Assembly: GCA_945910225.1 (NCBI GenBank)
Contig: CAMDYG010000015.1
Span: forward strand, 1-58,350
Length of the DNA stretch: 58,350 bases
DNA from: an uncultured Eubacterium sp.
GTDB lineage: Bacteria > Bacillota > Clostridia > Lachnospirales > Lachnospiraceae
Direction of reading: 5' to 3'
Shown: in pieces, positions 8,056 through 15,199 of the stretch
How the letters are laid out: each line of letters starts with the position of its first letter
Numbering within the stretch: position 1 is the stretch's first letter
The notes under the pieces: model-generated
Database searches by the model: none
What the model saw: the letters and a program-made list of their open reading frames with translations, nothing else
What the model was told of the DNA's origin: nothing
Translations under genes and position numbers: made by a program

Positions 8056-9153
8056 CTATTTTTCCTTCAGGCTGTCATTCCACCCTTTCCTGAAAGGTTC
8101 AAGAAAATAATCCATAACGGTTCTCGTACCTACTATAATATCAATTTCTCCCTCCATTCCTGTCTTTATGTTATCCGGAATCTTATTGAGCTTTATATCC
8201 ACAAGATAAGACATTCCCTTTCCCTCTATATTCACAGGAACATCACTTATGTGTATTATCTCCCCCTCAATATATTCAGAGCTTGTATCATCATAGGCAT
8301 AAATCTTAAGCTTCACTGTATTTCCTACATTTAATTGTGTTATTTCTTTATTATCAACATAGGCTGTAAATTTATAAGTATTATCATCACAAGTTATGTA
8401 TCCCATCACATCTCCGGCATTAACCATTTTACCGGCATAAAGTTTATCTTTTGATGTGTATATACCGGCTTGCGAAGCAATAACTTTCTTGTCCTGCACA
8501 CTTTTCTGTCCTGATTTTAATTGTGTATTGATACTTTCAATCTTAGCTTCTATATTGTTAATATTCTGCATTACTGCTAACAGCTGCTTTTTCTTTAATA
8601 TATCAATTTCATTCTGGCTTAAATTATTTAATCCATCAACAAATACATCATTTTCAAGAACTATAGCTTCAGCAATCTTTCTATTATTACCATATTCATC
8701 GACATTTATATCTAACGAAGTATAATCATCTTCTTTATATTTATCATACAATTCCTGATATACTTTATTTTGTATTTTCAGCACTTCAAGATTATATTCA
8801 TATTCTTTAAGAACCGCTTCATTTATATCTGAAACAAGTGTACAGATTACATCACCTTTATCTACATAATCACCATCATTTACATTTACCTCACAGATTA
8901 CCCCATCAGTCGGTACATTTAAGGTTACTAACGCATTTTCAGTGTCAACATTTCCAACAGCGGTTACGGCTACATCTAATTTAGCATTATAAGCCCATAT
9001 AATTGTTGTGACTATAAGTGTAGTAATTATATACATTGTTATACCTGCAAGCTTACTGGCTGGTCTATCTATTATTTCTATCATTGAAGGCAGAAAATCA
9101 TATCTTAGCCTGTCATCTCTGCCTTTGAGCTGTCTTTTCAAATACTTGTTCAT
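8056..9153 (-). CDS. hlyD: HlyD-family membrane fusion protein of a type I secretion system
   Basis: In type I secretion the HlyD partner binds the ABC exporter and, in diderms, TolC. This 365-aa protein has a short cytoplasmic N-terminus with the family motif FLPSMIEIIDRPASKL, one membrane helix (about 35-55), a lipoyl/barrel-sandwich half (VPTDGVICEVNVNDGDYVDKG), a helical section, the second barrel-sandwich half, and the ending DYFLEPFRKGWNDSLKEK. It is about 110 residues shorter than E. coli HlyD (478 aa). The shortening is mainly in the coiled-coil part, as expected if no TolC is reached. The ATG overlaps the hlyB stop by four bases. Confidence 0.9.
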   Translation of the reverse strand: MNKYLKRQLKGRDDRLRYDFLPSMIEIIDRPASKLAGITMYIITTLIVTTIIWAYNAKLDVAVTAVGNVDTENALVTLNVPTDGVICEVNVNDGDYVDKGDVICTLVSDINEAVLKEYEYNLEVLKIQNKVYQELYDKYKEDDYTSLDINVDEYGNNRKIAEAIVLENDVFVDGLNNLSQNEIDILKKKQLLAVMQNINNIEAKIESINTQLKSGQKSVQDKKVIASQAGIYTSKDKLYAGKMVNAGDVMGYITCDDNTYKFTAYVDNKEITQLNVGNTVKLKIYAYDDTSSEYIEGEIIHISDVPVNIEGKGMSYLVDIKLNKIPDNIKTGMEGEIDIIVGTRTVMDYFLEPFRKGWNDSLKEK

Positions 9154-11279
9154 AACTCCACCTCCCCGCGCTTCTGCATATTTACCAGATGTGAATACAG
9201 ACCGTTATCTGCGAGCAGCTTATCCTGTGTCCCTGATTCAACTAACATTCCCCTGTCAATAACTAATATCTCATCAGCAGATGCAAGTGTTGATAATCTG
9301 TGGGCTATTATTAATACTGTTCTTCCTTTACATATTTCCTTAAGATTATTCTGAATAATACTTTCAGATTCATAATCAAGCGCTGATGTTGCCTCATCAA
9401 ATATAAGTATTCTTGGATTATTGATAATAGCTCTTGCTATGGCTATCCTCTGTTTCTGCCCTCCTGAAAGCGCTACACCTTTTTCTCCTATAATTGTATC
9501 ATAGCCATTATCAAGTTCCATAATGAAATCATGGGCGCCTGCAATCTTAGATATCTCTATTATCTTCTCTATACTGGCTTGCGGACAATGTATAGATATA
9601 TTATATGCAACCGTACCATTGAACATAAAATTTTCCTGCAATACAACACCAATCTGCTTCCTGAGCATCTGCGGCTGAATTAGTGAAATATCAAGTCCAT
9701 CTATGGTTATTTTTCCGCTCTGCGGTATGTATAAGCGCTGCACAAGCTTTGATATTGTACTTTTTCCGGAACCGCTTCTCCCTACAAGACCGTATATTTT
9801 ATTTTCTTTCATCTCAAATGAAATTCCATGTAGCACATCTGAGCCGTCTATTCTATATCTGAATCTTACATTATCAAATCTTATATTACCCTGTAATCTT
9901 GGCAAATTGGATATAGCTGTTTCCGGCTTGCTTTCACTCGGTGTATTAAATATATCTCCAATTCGCTGTACTGACAGATTAGCCTGCTGATACTCCTGCC
10001 AGAGCTGTACTAGTCTGAGTACCGGTCCGCTTACTCTTCCTGACAACATTCTAAATGCCACTAACTGTCCTATACTTAAGCTTCCATCTATAACTGCTTT
10101 CGCTCCGAATACTAATATCAGCAAATCGACTACATGTTGTATAAAGTCAGCTGTTGCACTTGATGTTTGTGAAATAATTGATGTATTATATCCGGCTTTA
10201 ACATAATCTGCCTGAAGGTCTCCCCATTTTTCTTCAAATTTGCCCTCTAAAGCAAAAGCTTTAATTGTCTGAATTCCGTTAATAGATTCCACAAGAAACG
10301 ACTGTGCGGCTGCACCTGTCTCAAATTTTTTATCCAGACTTTTCTTAAAAAGCGGTGTTACTATAATAGAAAGTAATGCAAAAACCGGCATTGATGCTAT
10401 TACAATAGCAGTTAAACTCAAGCTGTAAAAAAACATTACGACTATGTACACAATAATAAATACTAAATCAATCATTGATGACAGAGGTGTCCCTGTAAGG
10501 AAAGACCTGATTTGGTCTAATTCTCTGACCCTTGCCACAGTCTCGCCCGCCCGTCTGTTCTCAAAATACTTCAATGGCAGCGAGAATAAATGTTTAAATA
10601 ACCTTGCGCTTAATGTTACATCTATCCTGTTAGTTGTGTGTACAAACAAATAAGATTTACATAAGCTGATAATCAGTTCATACACATATACGATAAAAAT
10701 TCCTATAGAGATGCTGTACAGTGTATTCATTGCTCTGTGCGTAAGCACCTTATCTACTACAACCTGAGTCATAAGCGGAGTAAGAATTCCCAGAATCTGT
10801 ATAACAAATACTGCTATTAATATACTTATAAACTGTCGCTTAAACTTAAGTATTGTCGGAATAAACCAGCTGAATCCGAATCGTTTTCCGGATATATCAC
10901 TGCCCTTACCGGCACTTGTTGATTTCCTGCCTATTACTATACATTCTCCATTGATTTTACTCAGAAGCTCTGTCTCTGATATTTTTGTGGGACATCCATT
11001 CTTAGAATCAAGTATCATCCAATTATCTTCTTGTTTATTAAGTATCAAAATATAATTACCATCTCTGCATTCGGCAATAACCGGAACAGTTAATTTTTCA
11101 ATAATTTCCCTTTTAAACTTCGTTATCTTAACTTTCAATCCCATTTGCTTCGCAGATTTGATTATTTCTAAATCTATATCTTTGGTATTTTCAAATACTT
11201 TCTCCAATTGTTCATCATTAGTCTTAACACCTAACATTCTAAGAACAACCATATAACTTAAATAAGCTGTATTATTCAT
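9150..11279 (-). CDS. hlyB: HlyB-type ABC exporter with degenerate C39 domain
   Basis: ATP-driven exporter in the cytoplasmic membrane. Order: C39-like domain (1 to about 125), six-helix transmembrane domain (about 145-420, with RRAGETVARVRELDQIRSFL as in RTX exporters), and ATPase with Walker A GRSGSGKST (500-508), signature LSGGQ (604-608), Walker B ILIFDEATSAL and H-loop His660. The peptidase Cys is absent (tyrosines at 6 and 9) and the catalytic His is replaced by Tyr (DGNYIL). In HlyB such a domain binds the RTX substrate without cutting it. Overall likeness to HlyB is strong and the length (709 aa) fits. I chose ATG 11279 because GAGGGGAG precedes it; an upstream TTG at 11321 overlaps the terminator hairpin. 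Confidence 0.92.
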   Translation of the reverse strand: MNNTAYLSYMVVLRMLGVKTNDEQLEKVFENTKDIDLEIIKSAKQMGLKVKITKFKREIIEKLTVPVIAECRDGNYILILNKQEDNWMILDSKNGCPTKISETELLSKINGECIVIGRKSTSAGKGSDISGKRFGFSWFIPTILKFKRQFISILIAVFVIQILGILTPLMTQVVVDKVLTHRAMNTLYSISIGIFIVYVYELIISLCKSYLFVHTTNRIDVTLSARLFKHLFSLPLKYFENRRAGETVARVRELDQIRSFLTGTPLSSMIDLVFIIVYIVVMFFYSLSLTAIVIASMPVFALLSIIVTPLFKKSLDKKFETGAAAQSFLVESINGIQTIKAFALEGKFEEKWGDLQADYVKAGYNTSIISQTSSATADFIQHVVDLLILVFGAKAVIDGSLSIGQLVAFRMLSGRVSGPVLRLVQLWQEYQQANLSVQRIGDIFNTPSESKPETAISNLPRLQGNIRFDNVRFRYRIDGSDVLHGISFEMKENKIYGLVGRSGSGKSTISKLVQRLYIPQSGKITIDGLDISLIQPQMLRKQIGVVLQENFMFNGTVAYNISIHCPQASIEKIIEISKIAGAHDFIMELDNGYDTIIGEKGVALSGGQKQRIAIARAIINNPRILIFDEATSALDYESESIIQNNLKEICKGRTVLIIAHRLSTLASADEILVIDRGMLVESGTQDKLLADNGLYSHLVNMQKRGEVEL

Positions 11280-11305
11280 TAATTTACTCCCCTCATTATT
11301 CTCCC

Positions 11306-11350
11306 AAAACAAAAAAAGCAACCAAGACGATATAATATCGTCTCGATTGC
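11306..11350 (-). terminator. Intrinsic terminator in the hlyB leader
   Basis: Hairpin of about 16 base pairs with two mismatches (arms around GACGATAT/ATATCGTC), followed on the minus strand by TTTTTTTGTTTT at 11317-11306. It lies between the promoter and the hlyB ribosome site, only 27 bases before ATG 11279, so every operon transcript must pass it. Its 5' arm begins at the 3' edge of the predicted riboswitch aptamer. Confidence 0.88.
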
Positions 11351-11418
11351 AACTGAACTATCATAGCATACGCTTTAGACTTCTAGCTTTGTGTCCTTAC
11401 ATTTCTATAAGTTTACCA
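11349..11418 (-). promoter_or_regulatory. Cyclic-di-GMP-I (GEMM) riboswitch aptamer upstream of hlyB
   Basis: The leader RNA reads GGUAAAC, a stem capped by a GAAA tetraloop (11411-11396, CUUAUA-GAAA-UGUAAG), then GGACACAAAGCUAGAAGUC, UAAAG, a small hairpin (AGC-GUAU-GCU) and AUGAUAGUUCAGUUGC. These are the landmarks of the GEMM-I class in the right order and spacing: the GNRA-capped stem, the GAC(G/A)CAAAGC core, a second stem closed by CUA/UAG and a 3' GUUGC. It joins directly to an intrinsic terminator. Whether ligand turns expression on or off cannot be read by eye. Confidence 0.82.
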
Positions 11419-11423
11419 GCAAT

Positions 11424-11452
11424 ATTATACTTCATAAATGTAAATTAATCAA
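11424..11452 (-). promoter_or_regulatory. Promoter of the hlyB-hlyD-RTX operon
   Basis: -35 TTGATT (11447-11452), 17-base spacer, -10 TATAAT (11424-11429) on the minus strand. Start of transcription is expected near 11417, right at the 5' edge of the aptamer. Confidence 0.8.
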
Positions 11453-11479
11453 TCATCATTTGTTCTTAATCGTAAGAAC

Positions 11480-12796
11480 TTATTTATTTCGCATTTTACT
11501 TCTATCACTAATAAGCATAACAAACATTAGAACACATGTTGCCCCTTCTGCTGCCGCATATGCCAGCCACACACCTGTCATTTCAAACAGATATGAAAGA
11601 AGAAATACGAAGCCCAGAATGAACACAAAACCTCTCGCCACAGACACAACCGCTGCCTTAACTGCCTCCTGTGTTGCGCTGAACACTCCACTCCCGACAA
11701 TATTAAGCCCTGCAAAGAATATGCCTGTAAAGTACAGCTTAACTCCCATATCTGCATACACCGCCATCATCTCTGAGCCTTCACTGTTGAATATCGCCAC
11801 GAATTCCTTTGAAAATGTAAACAAAATACAATACATAATTCCAGCCAGCACAAAGGCTGTTATATATCCCATTTTCTTTAACTGTAAGCAGCCTTCTCTA
11901 TCACCCTTACCAAAGCATTTGCTTATAAGTGGCTGGCTTCCCTGTGCAACACCATTAAATACTGCTGTTGTAACAATCGCTATATTAGCAATAACACCAT
12001 ATGCAGCAACTCCGACATTTCCAGTAAGCCGAAGAATTACGAAATTAAAAGCAAGTGTAATAACTGCTGATGACATCTCTCCTACAAATGCAGATACTCC
12101 AAGCTGGCTTCCTGCCACAAGTCTCTTAACAGAAGGTCTGCACACAACCAGTCTGACACTGCTTTTCTTAGAAAAGAAATGTATACAGCATATTCCCATT
12201 CCTATAATAGGCGAAAGTGCTGTTGCAAGTGCAGCTCCTTCCATTCCAAGGTTCATTGGAAACATCAGAATATAATCAAACACTATATTAAACAGACTGC
12301 TGAAAAGTGTTGCACTCATTGCTATTTCCGGTGCCCCATCATTTCTCACAAATGCATTAGTCACATAGTTGCACATAAACATCGGTGCAAAGCACATGAA
12401 TATCTTAGTGTAATTATTACCAACAAATATAATATGCTCATCAGCACCAAGAATCCTCATAATATCTTCCGAAAAGAACACACCGGCAAGAACGAATATC
12501 ATACTTAACATAATGCACCATATCAACGCATTCCAGAAATATTTATCTGCATCAGCATCTTTCTTAATCTTGCCAATCGCATACCTGATAGCCGAACCAA
12601 CACCAATCATCTCACCTATCGAAAATATTATGCTGTATAATGGCATAACAAGATTTAATGCTGTAAGCCCGTCCGCTCCTTTTGCAACAGATATAAAATA
12701 TGAATCAGCAAGAACATAGCATGAAAATCCAATCATTCCAAGAATATTCTGCGATACATATTTTGAAAAATTCTTTCTGTTTTTCTCCCTGCTCAT
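11480..12796 (-). CDS. MATE-family multidrug efflux protein
   Basis: A polytopic membrane protein of 438 residues with about 12 hydrophobic helices in two similar halves, as in MATE (MepA-like) cation/drug antiporters. Typical elements are LADSYFISVAKGADGLTALNL near the start and GVAQGSQPLISKCFGKGD in the second half. Substrate unknown. I chose ATG 12796 because AAGGAG lies six bases upstream; the frame extends to a TTG at 12814 that would place the ribosome site inside the gene. It lies alone between the upp terminator and the hlyB promoter and is probably not part of either operon. Confidence 0.88.
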   Translation of the reverse strand: MSREKNRKNFSKYVSQNILGMIGFSCYVLADSYFISVAKGADGLTALNLVMPLYSIIFSIGEMIGVGSAIRYAIGKIKKDADADKYFWNALIWCIMLSMIFVLAGVFFSEDIMRILGADEHIIFVGNNYTKIFMCFAPMFMCNYVTNAFVRNDGAPEIAMSATLFSSLFNIVFDYILMFPMNLGMEGAALATALSPIIGMGICCIHFFSKKSSVRLVVCRPSVKRLVAGSQLGVSAFVGEMSSAVITLAFNFVILRLTGNVGVAAYGVIANIAIVTTAVFNGVAQGSQPLISKCFGKGDREGCLQLKKMGYITAFVLAGIMYCILFTFSKEFVAIFNSEGSEMMAVYADMGVKLYFTGIFFAGLNIVGSGVFSATQEAVKAAVVSVARGFVFILGFVFLLSYLFEMTGVWLAYAAAEGATCVLMFVMLISDRSKMRNK

Positions 12797-12828
12797 CTGC
12801 ATCTCCTTAACCAATTAATATAAGTTAC

Positions 12829-12853
12829 AAAAACGGCTCCCGTCGGGAGCCGC
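12829..12853 (-). terminator. Terminator after upp
   Basis: Near-perfect inverted repeat CGGCTCCCG-T-CGGGAGCCG (12834-12852) followed on the minus strand by TTTTTG. Confidence 0.88.
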
Positions 12854-12911
12854 ATTTACATACTATCAATAATCCTTAATAAGGATACACTAATAACATC
12901 ACTATAGTCAA

Positions 12912-13559
12912 TTACTTAGTACCGAAAATTCTGTCTCCTGCATCACCAAGTCCTGGACAGATATAAGCGTCAGCATTAAGCTCTCTGTCAAGATGTCCGA
13001 CATATATCTGAACATCTGGATGTGCCTTATGAAGCCTCTCAACTCCCTCTGGGGCAGCTATGATACACATAAATTTAATCTGCTTTCCACCAACCTTCTT
13101 AATCTGATCGATAGCGTCTACTGCTGAACCACCTGTTGCAAGCATTGGGTCTGTTACAACAATAGTTCTCTCCTCAATTGGGTGTGGAAGCTTGCAGTAA
13201 TATGGTACTGGCTCATGCGTTTCTTCATTACGATACATTCCGATATGTCCAACCTTAGCTGTTGGTACAAGTGAAAGTACACCTGGAACCATACCAAGAC
13301 CTGCTCTTAAGATAGGAACGATTGCAAGCTTACGTCCTGAAATCATAGGTGTCATACAAGTCTCAATAGGTGTCTCAATCTCAACATCTTCTGTTGGAAG
13401 ATCTGATAAAGCTTCAAACCCTTCAAGCATTGCTATCTCCTCAACGAGCTTTCTGAATTCATTAGTTCCTGTCTTCTTATCTCTAAGAATTGAAATCTTA
13501 TGCTGGATAAGTGGATGTGTAAATATAGTCACATTCTTCTCATTCTCAAAATCCATCAT
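12912..13559 (-). CDS. upp: Uracil phosphoribosyltransferase
   Basis: Makes UMP from uracil and PRPP in pyrimidine salvage. The 215-aa protein carries the PRPP-binding loop [13 protein letters not shown] (about 134-146), the upstream signature PILRAGLGM and the ending [15 protein letters not shown] that closes the uracil site. The length fits the family (about 209). GGAGG precedes ATG 13559. It follows the uracil permease gene by less than 60 bases, so transport and use of uracil are co-transcribed. Confidence 0.97.
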   Translation of the reverse strand: MMDFENEKNVTIFTHPLIQHKISILRDKKTGTNEFRKLVEEIAMLEGFEALSDLPTEDVEIETPIETCMTPMISGRKLAIVPILRAGLGMVPGVLSLVPTAKVGHIGMYRNEETHEPVPYYCKLPHPIEERTIVVTDPMLATGGSAVDAIDQIKKVGGKQIKFMCIIAAPEGVERLHKAHPDVQIYVGHLDRELNADAYICPGLGDAGDRIFGTK

Positions 13560-13607
13560 TATTAAGTACCTCCAAATTTTATTGTTAATTAGTATTGTAA
13601 TCTGATA

Positions 13608-15050
13608 TTATTCAGCGTCTTCTGACTCTTCCTTTTCTGATTCTTCTTTTTCAGAGTCTGTGTTCATGACATAAACTCCACGGCTGCTGTCACCTGCTGG
13701 ATTCTTACCGAACTCATAATCATTGCCAGGTAATATAGCATTAAGAAGAATACCTGCTATAGCAGCGATTGCGAGAGCTGTAAGTGTTATAGATGTTCCG
13801 CCGATTGTAAATGTAAGTCCGTCACCAAAACCTAAACCACATACGAATATTACACCTGCAATAATAAGGTTTCTTGACTTAGTAAGATCAACCTTGTTCT
13901 CAACAACATTTCGTACACCAATAGCTGATATCATACCATAAAGCATGAATGATACACCACCAATAATTGCTGTTGGCATAGTTGATATAACTGATGAGAA
14001 CTTAGGTATGAACGAAAGTATAATTGCAAATACTGCTGCAATTCTGATTACTCTTGGATCATATACCTTAGAAAGTTCAAGGACTCCCGTGTTCTCACCA
14101 TATGTAGTATTAGCCGGACCACCAATTGCTCCTGCAAATGCTGTGGCAACACCATCCCCGATAAGTGTTCTGTGAAGTCCCGGATCTGCTAAGTAGTTTT
14201 CTTCAACTGTGGCAGAAATAGCTGACATATCTCCGATATGTTCCATCATTGTTGCAATAGCAATAGGTGCCATTACAAGAATTGCTGTTACATCAAATTT
14301 CATTAATTGAAACTTTGGAATTCCAATCCAGTCTGAAGAAGCTATTGCTGAGAAATTAAGTATTGCTGAACCATCAGGATTATGTACCCCACATGCATTA
14401 AGGATAAGTGCAAATACATATGAAATTACTACACCCATAAGAATAGGAATAATCTTGAAAAGTCCTCTGCCCCATATATTAAATATAATAATTACGGCAA
14501 GTGCAACAAATGCAAGTAACCAGTTAGTTGAAGCATTTGAAATAGCTGAACCTGCAAGTGAAAGACCAATACAGATAATGATAGGTCCAGTAACTACAGG
14601 TGGAAGGAATTTCATAACTCTGTTGGCTCCGACAAGCTTGATTATAAGTGCAAGTATGAAGTAAAGCATTCCGGCAACGAATATACCACCACATGCATAA
14701 GCAGCCTTATCATTAGCTGACATAGTGGCATACATACCGCTGTCAAGATTAGCTACTGTGTAGAATCCACCAAGGAAAGCAAAGGAAGATCCCAAGAATG
14801 CAGGTACCTTAAACTTAGTACACAAATGAAATATCAATGTACCAAAACCTGCACAGAAAAGTGTTACTGATACAGACAGACCTCTGGTAAGCTCCTCACC
14901 ACAGGCAGCCTGAAAATATCCTGATACCAGAATAGGTACAAGGATGGTTGCGCCAAACATGGCAAACATGTGCTGAATACCAAGAATCAGCATCTTCGCT
15001 TTACCAAGCTGTCTGGCATCGCGAATAGGTTCCATTTTCTTTTGTTCCAT
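13608..15050 (-). CDS. uraA: Uracil/xanthine permease (NCS2 family)
   Basis: A uracil:proton symporter with about 14 membrane segments (480 aa). Family signatures seen are ILGIQHMFAMFGATILVP near the start and VMAPIAIATMMEHIGDM in the middle, with GGPANTTYGENTGVLELSKV after it, as in UraA/PyrP. The cytoplasmic tail is short and strongly acidic (SEKEESEKEESEDAE), which is unusual but probably harmless. ATG 15050 has GGAG seven bases upstream; the frame reaches further to 15092 without a ribosome site. Pairing with upp supports uracil as the substrate. Confidence 0.93.
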   Translation of the reverse strand: MEQKKMEPIRDARQLGKAKMLILGIQHMFAMFGATILVPILVSGYFQAACGEELTRGLSVSVTLFCAGFGTLIFHLCTKFKVPAFLGSSFAFLGGFYTVANLDSGMYATMSANDKAAYACGGIFVAGMLYFILALIIKLVGANRVMKFLPPVVTGPIIICIGLSLAGSAISNASTNWLLAFVALAVIIIFNIWGRGLFKIIPILMGVVISYVFALILNACGVHNPDGSAILNFSAIASSDWIGIPKFQLMKFDVTAILVMAPIAIATMMEHIGDMSAISATVEENYLADPGLHRTLIGDGVATAFAGAIGGPANTTYGENTGVLELSKVYDPRVIRIAAVFAIILSFIPKFSSVISTMPTAIIGGVSFMLYGMISAIGVRNVVENKVDLTKSRNLIIAGVIFVCGLGFGDGLTFTIGGTSITLTALAIAAIAGILLNAILPGNDYEFGKNPAGDSSRGVYVMNTDSEKEESEKEESEDAE

Positions 15051-15137
15051 AATACGCTCCAATAAATATAATTTTATATAATTATAATGCAAGTATTGAT
15101 TAAGAGCAATGAGAAATTATTCCTTTTAAACATTTAA

Positions 15138-15172
15138 TGGGACATGAAAAGCTTTCGCTTTCCATGCCCCAA
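15138..15172 (-). terminator. Hairpin after ppdK
   Basis: On the minus strand GGGGCATGGAAAGC-GAAA-GCTTTTCATGTCCC forms a strong stem with a GAAA loop. It is followed by ATTAAATGTTT rather than a clean T run, so termination may be partial. Confidence 0.65.
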
Positions 15173-15199
15173 AACTCATATTATAGTCTGAACTTGTAA

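Noticed and set aside
9150-11279. Bacteriocin (C39) exporter with hlyB-like ATPase
   Set aside because: The peptidase residues are missing, no double-glycine peptide gene is nearby, and the closest likeness is to RTX exporters.
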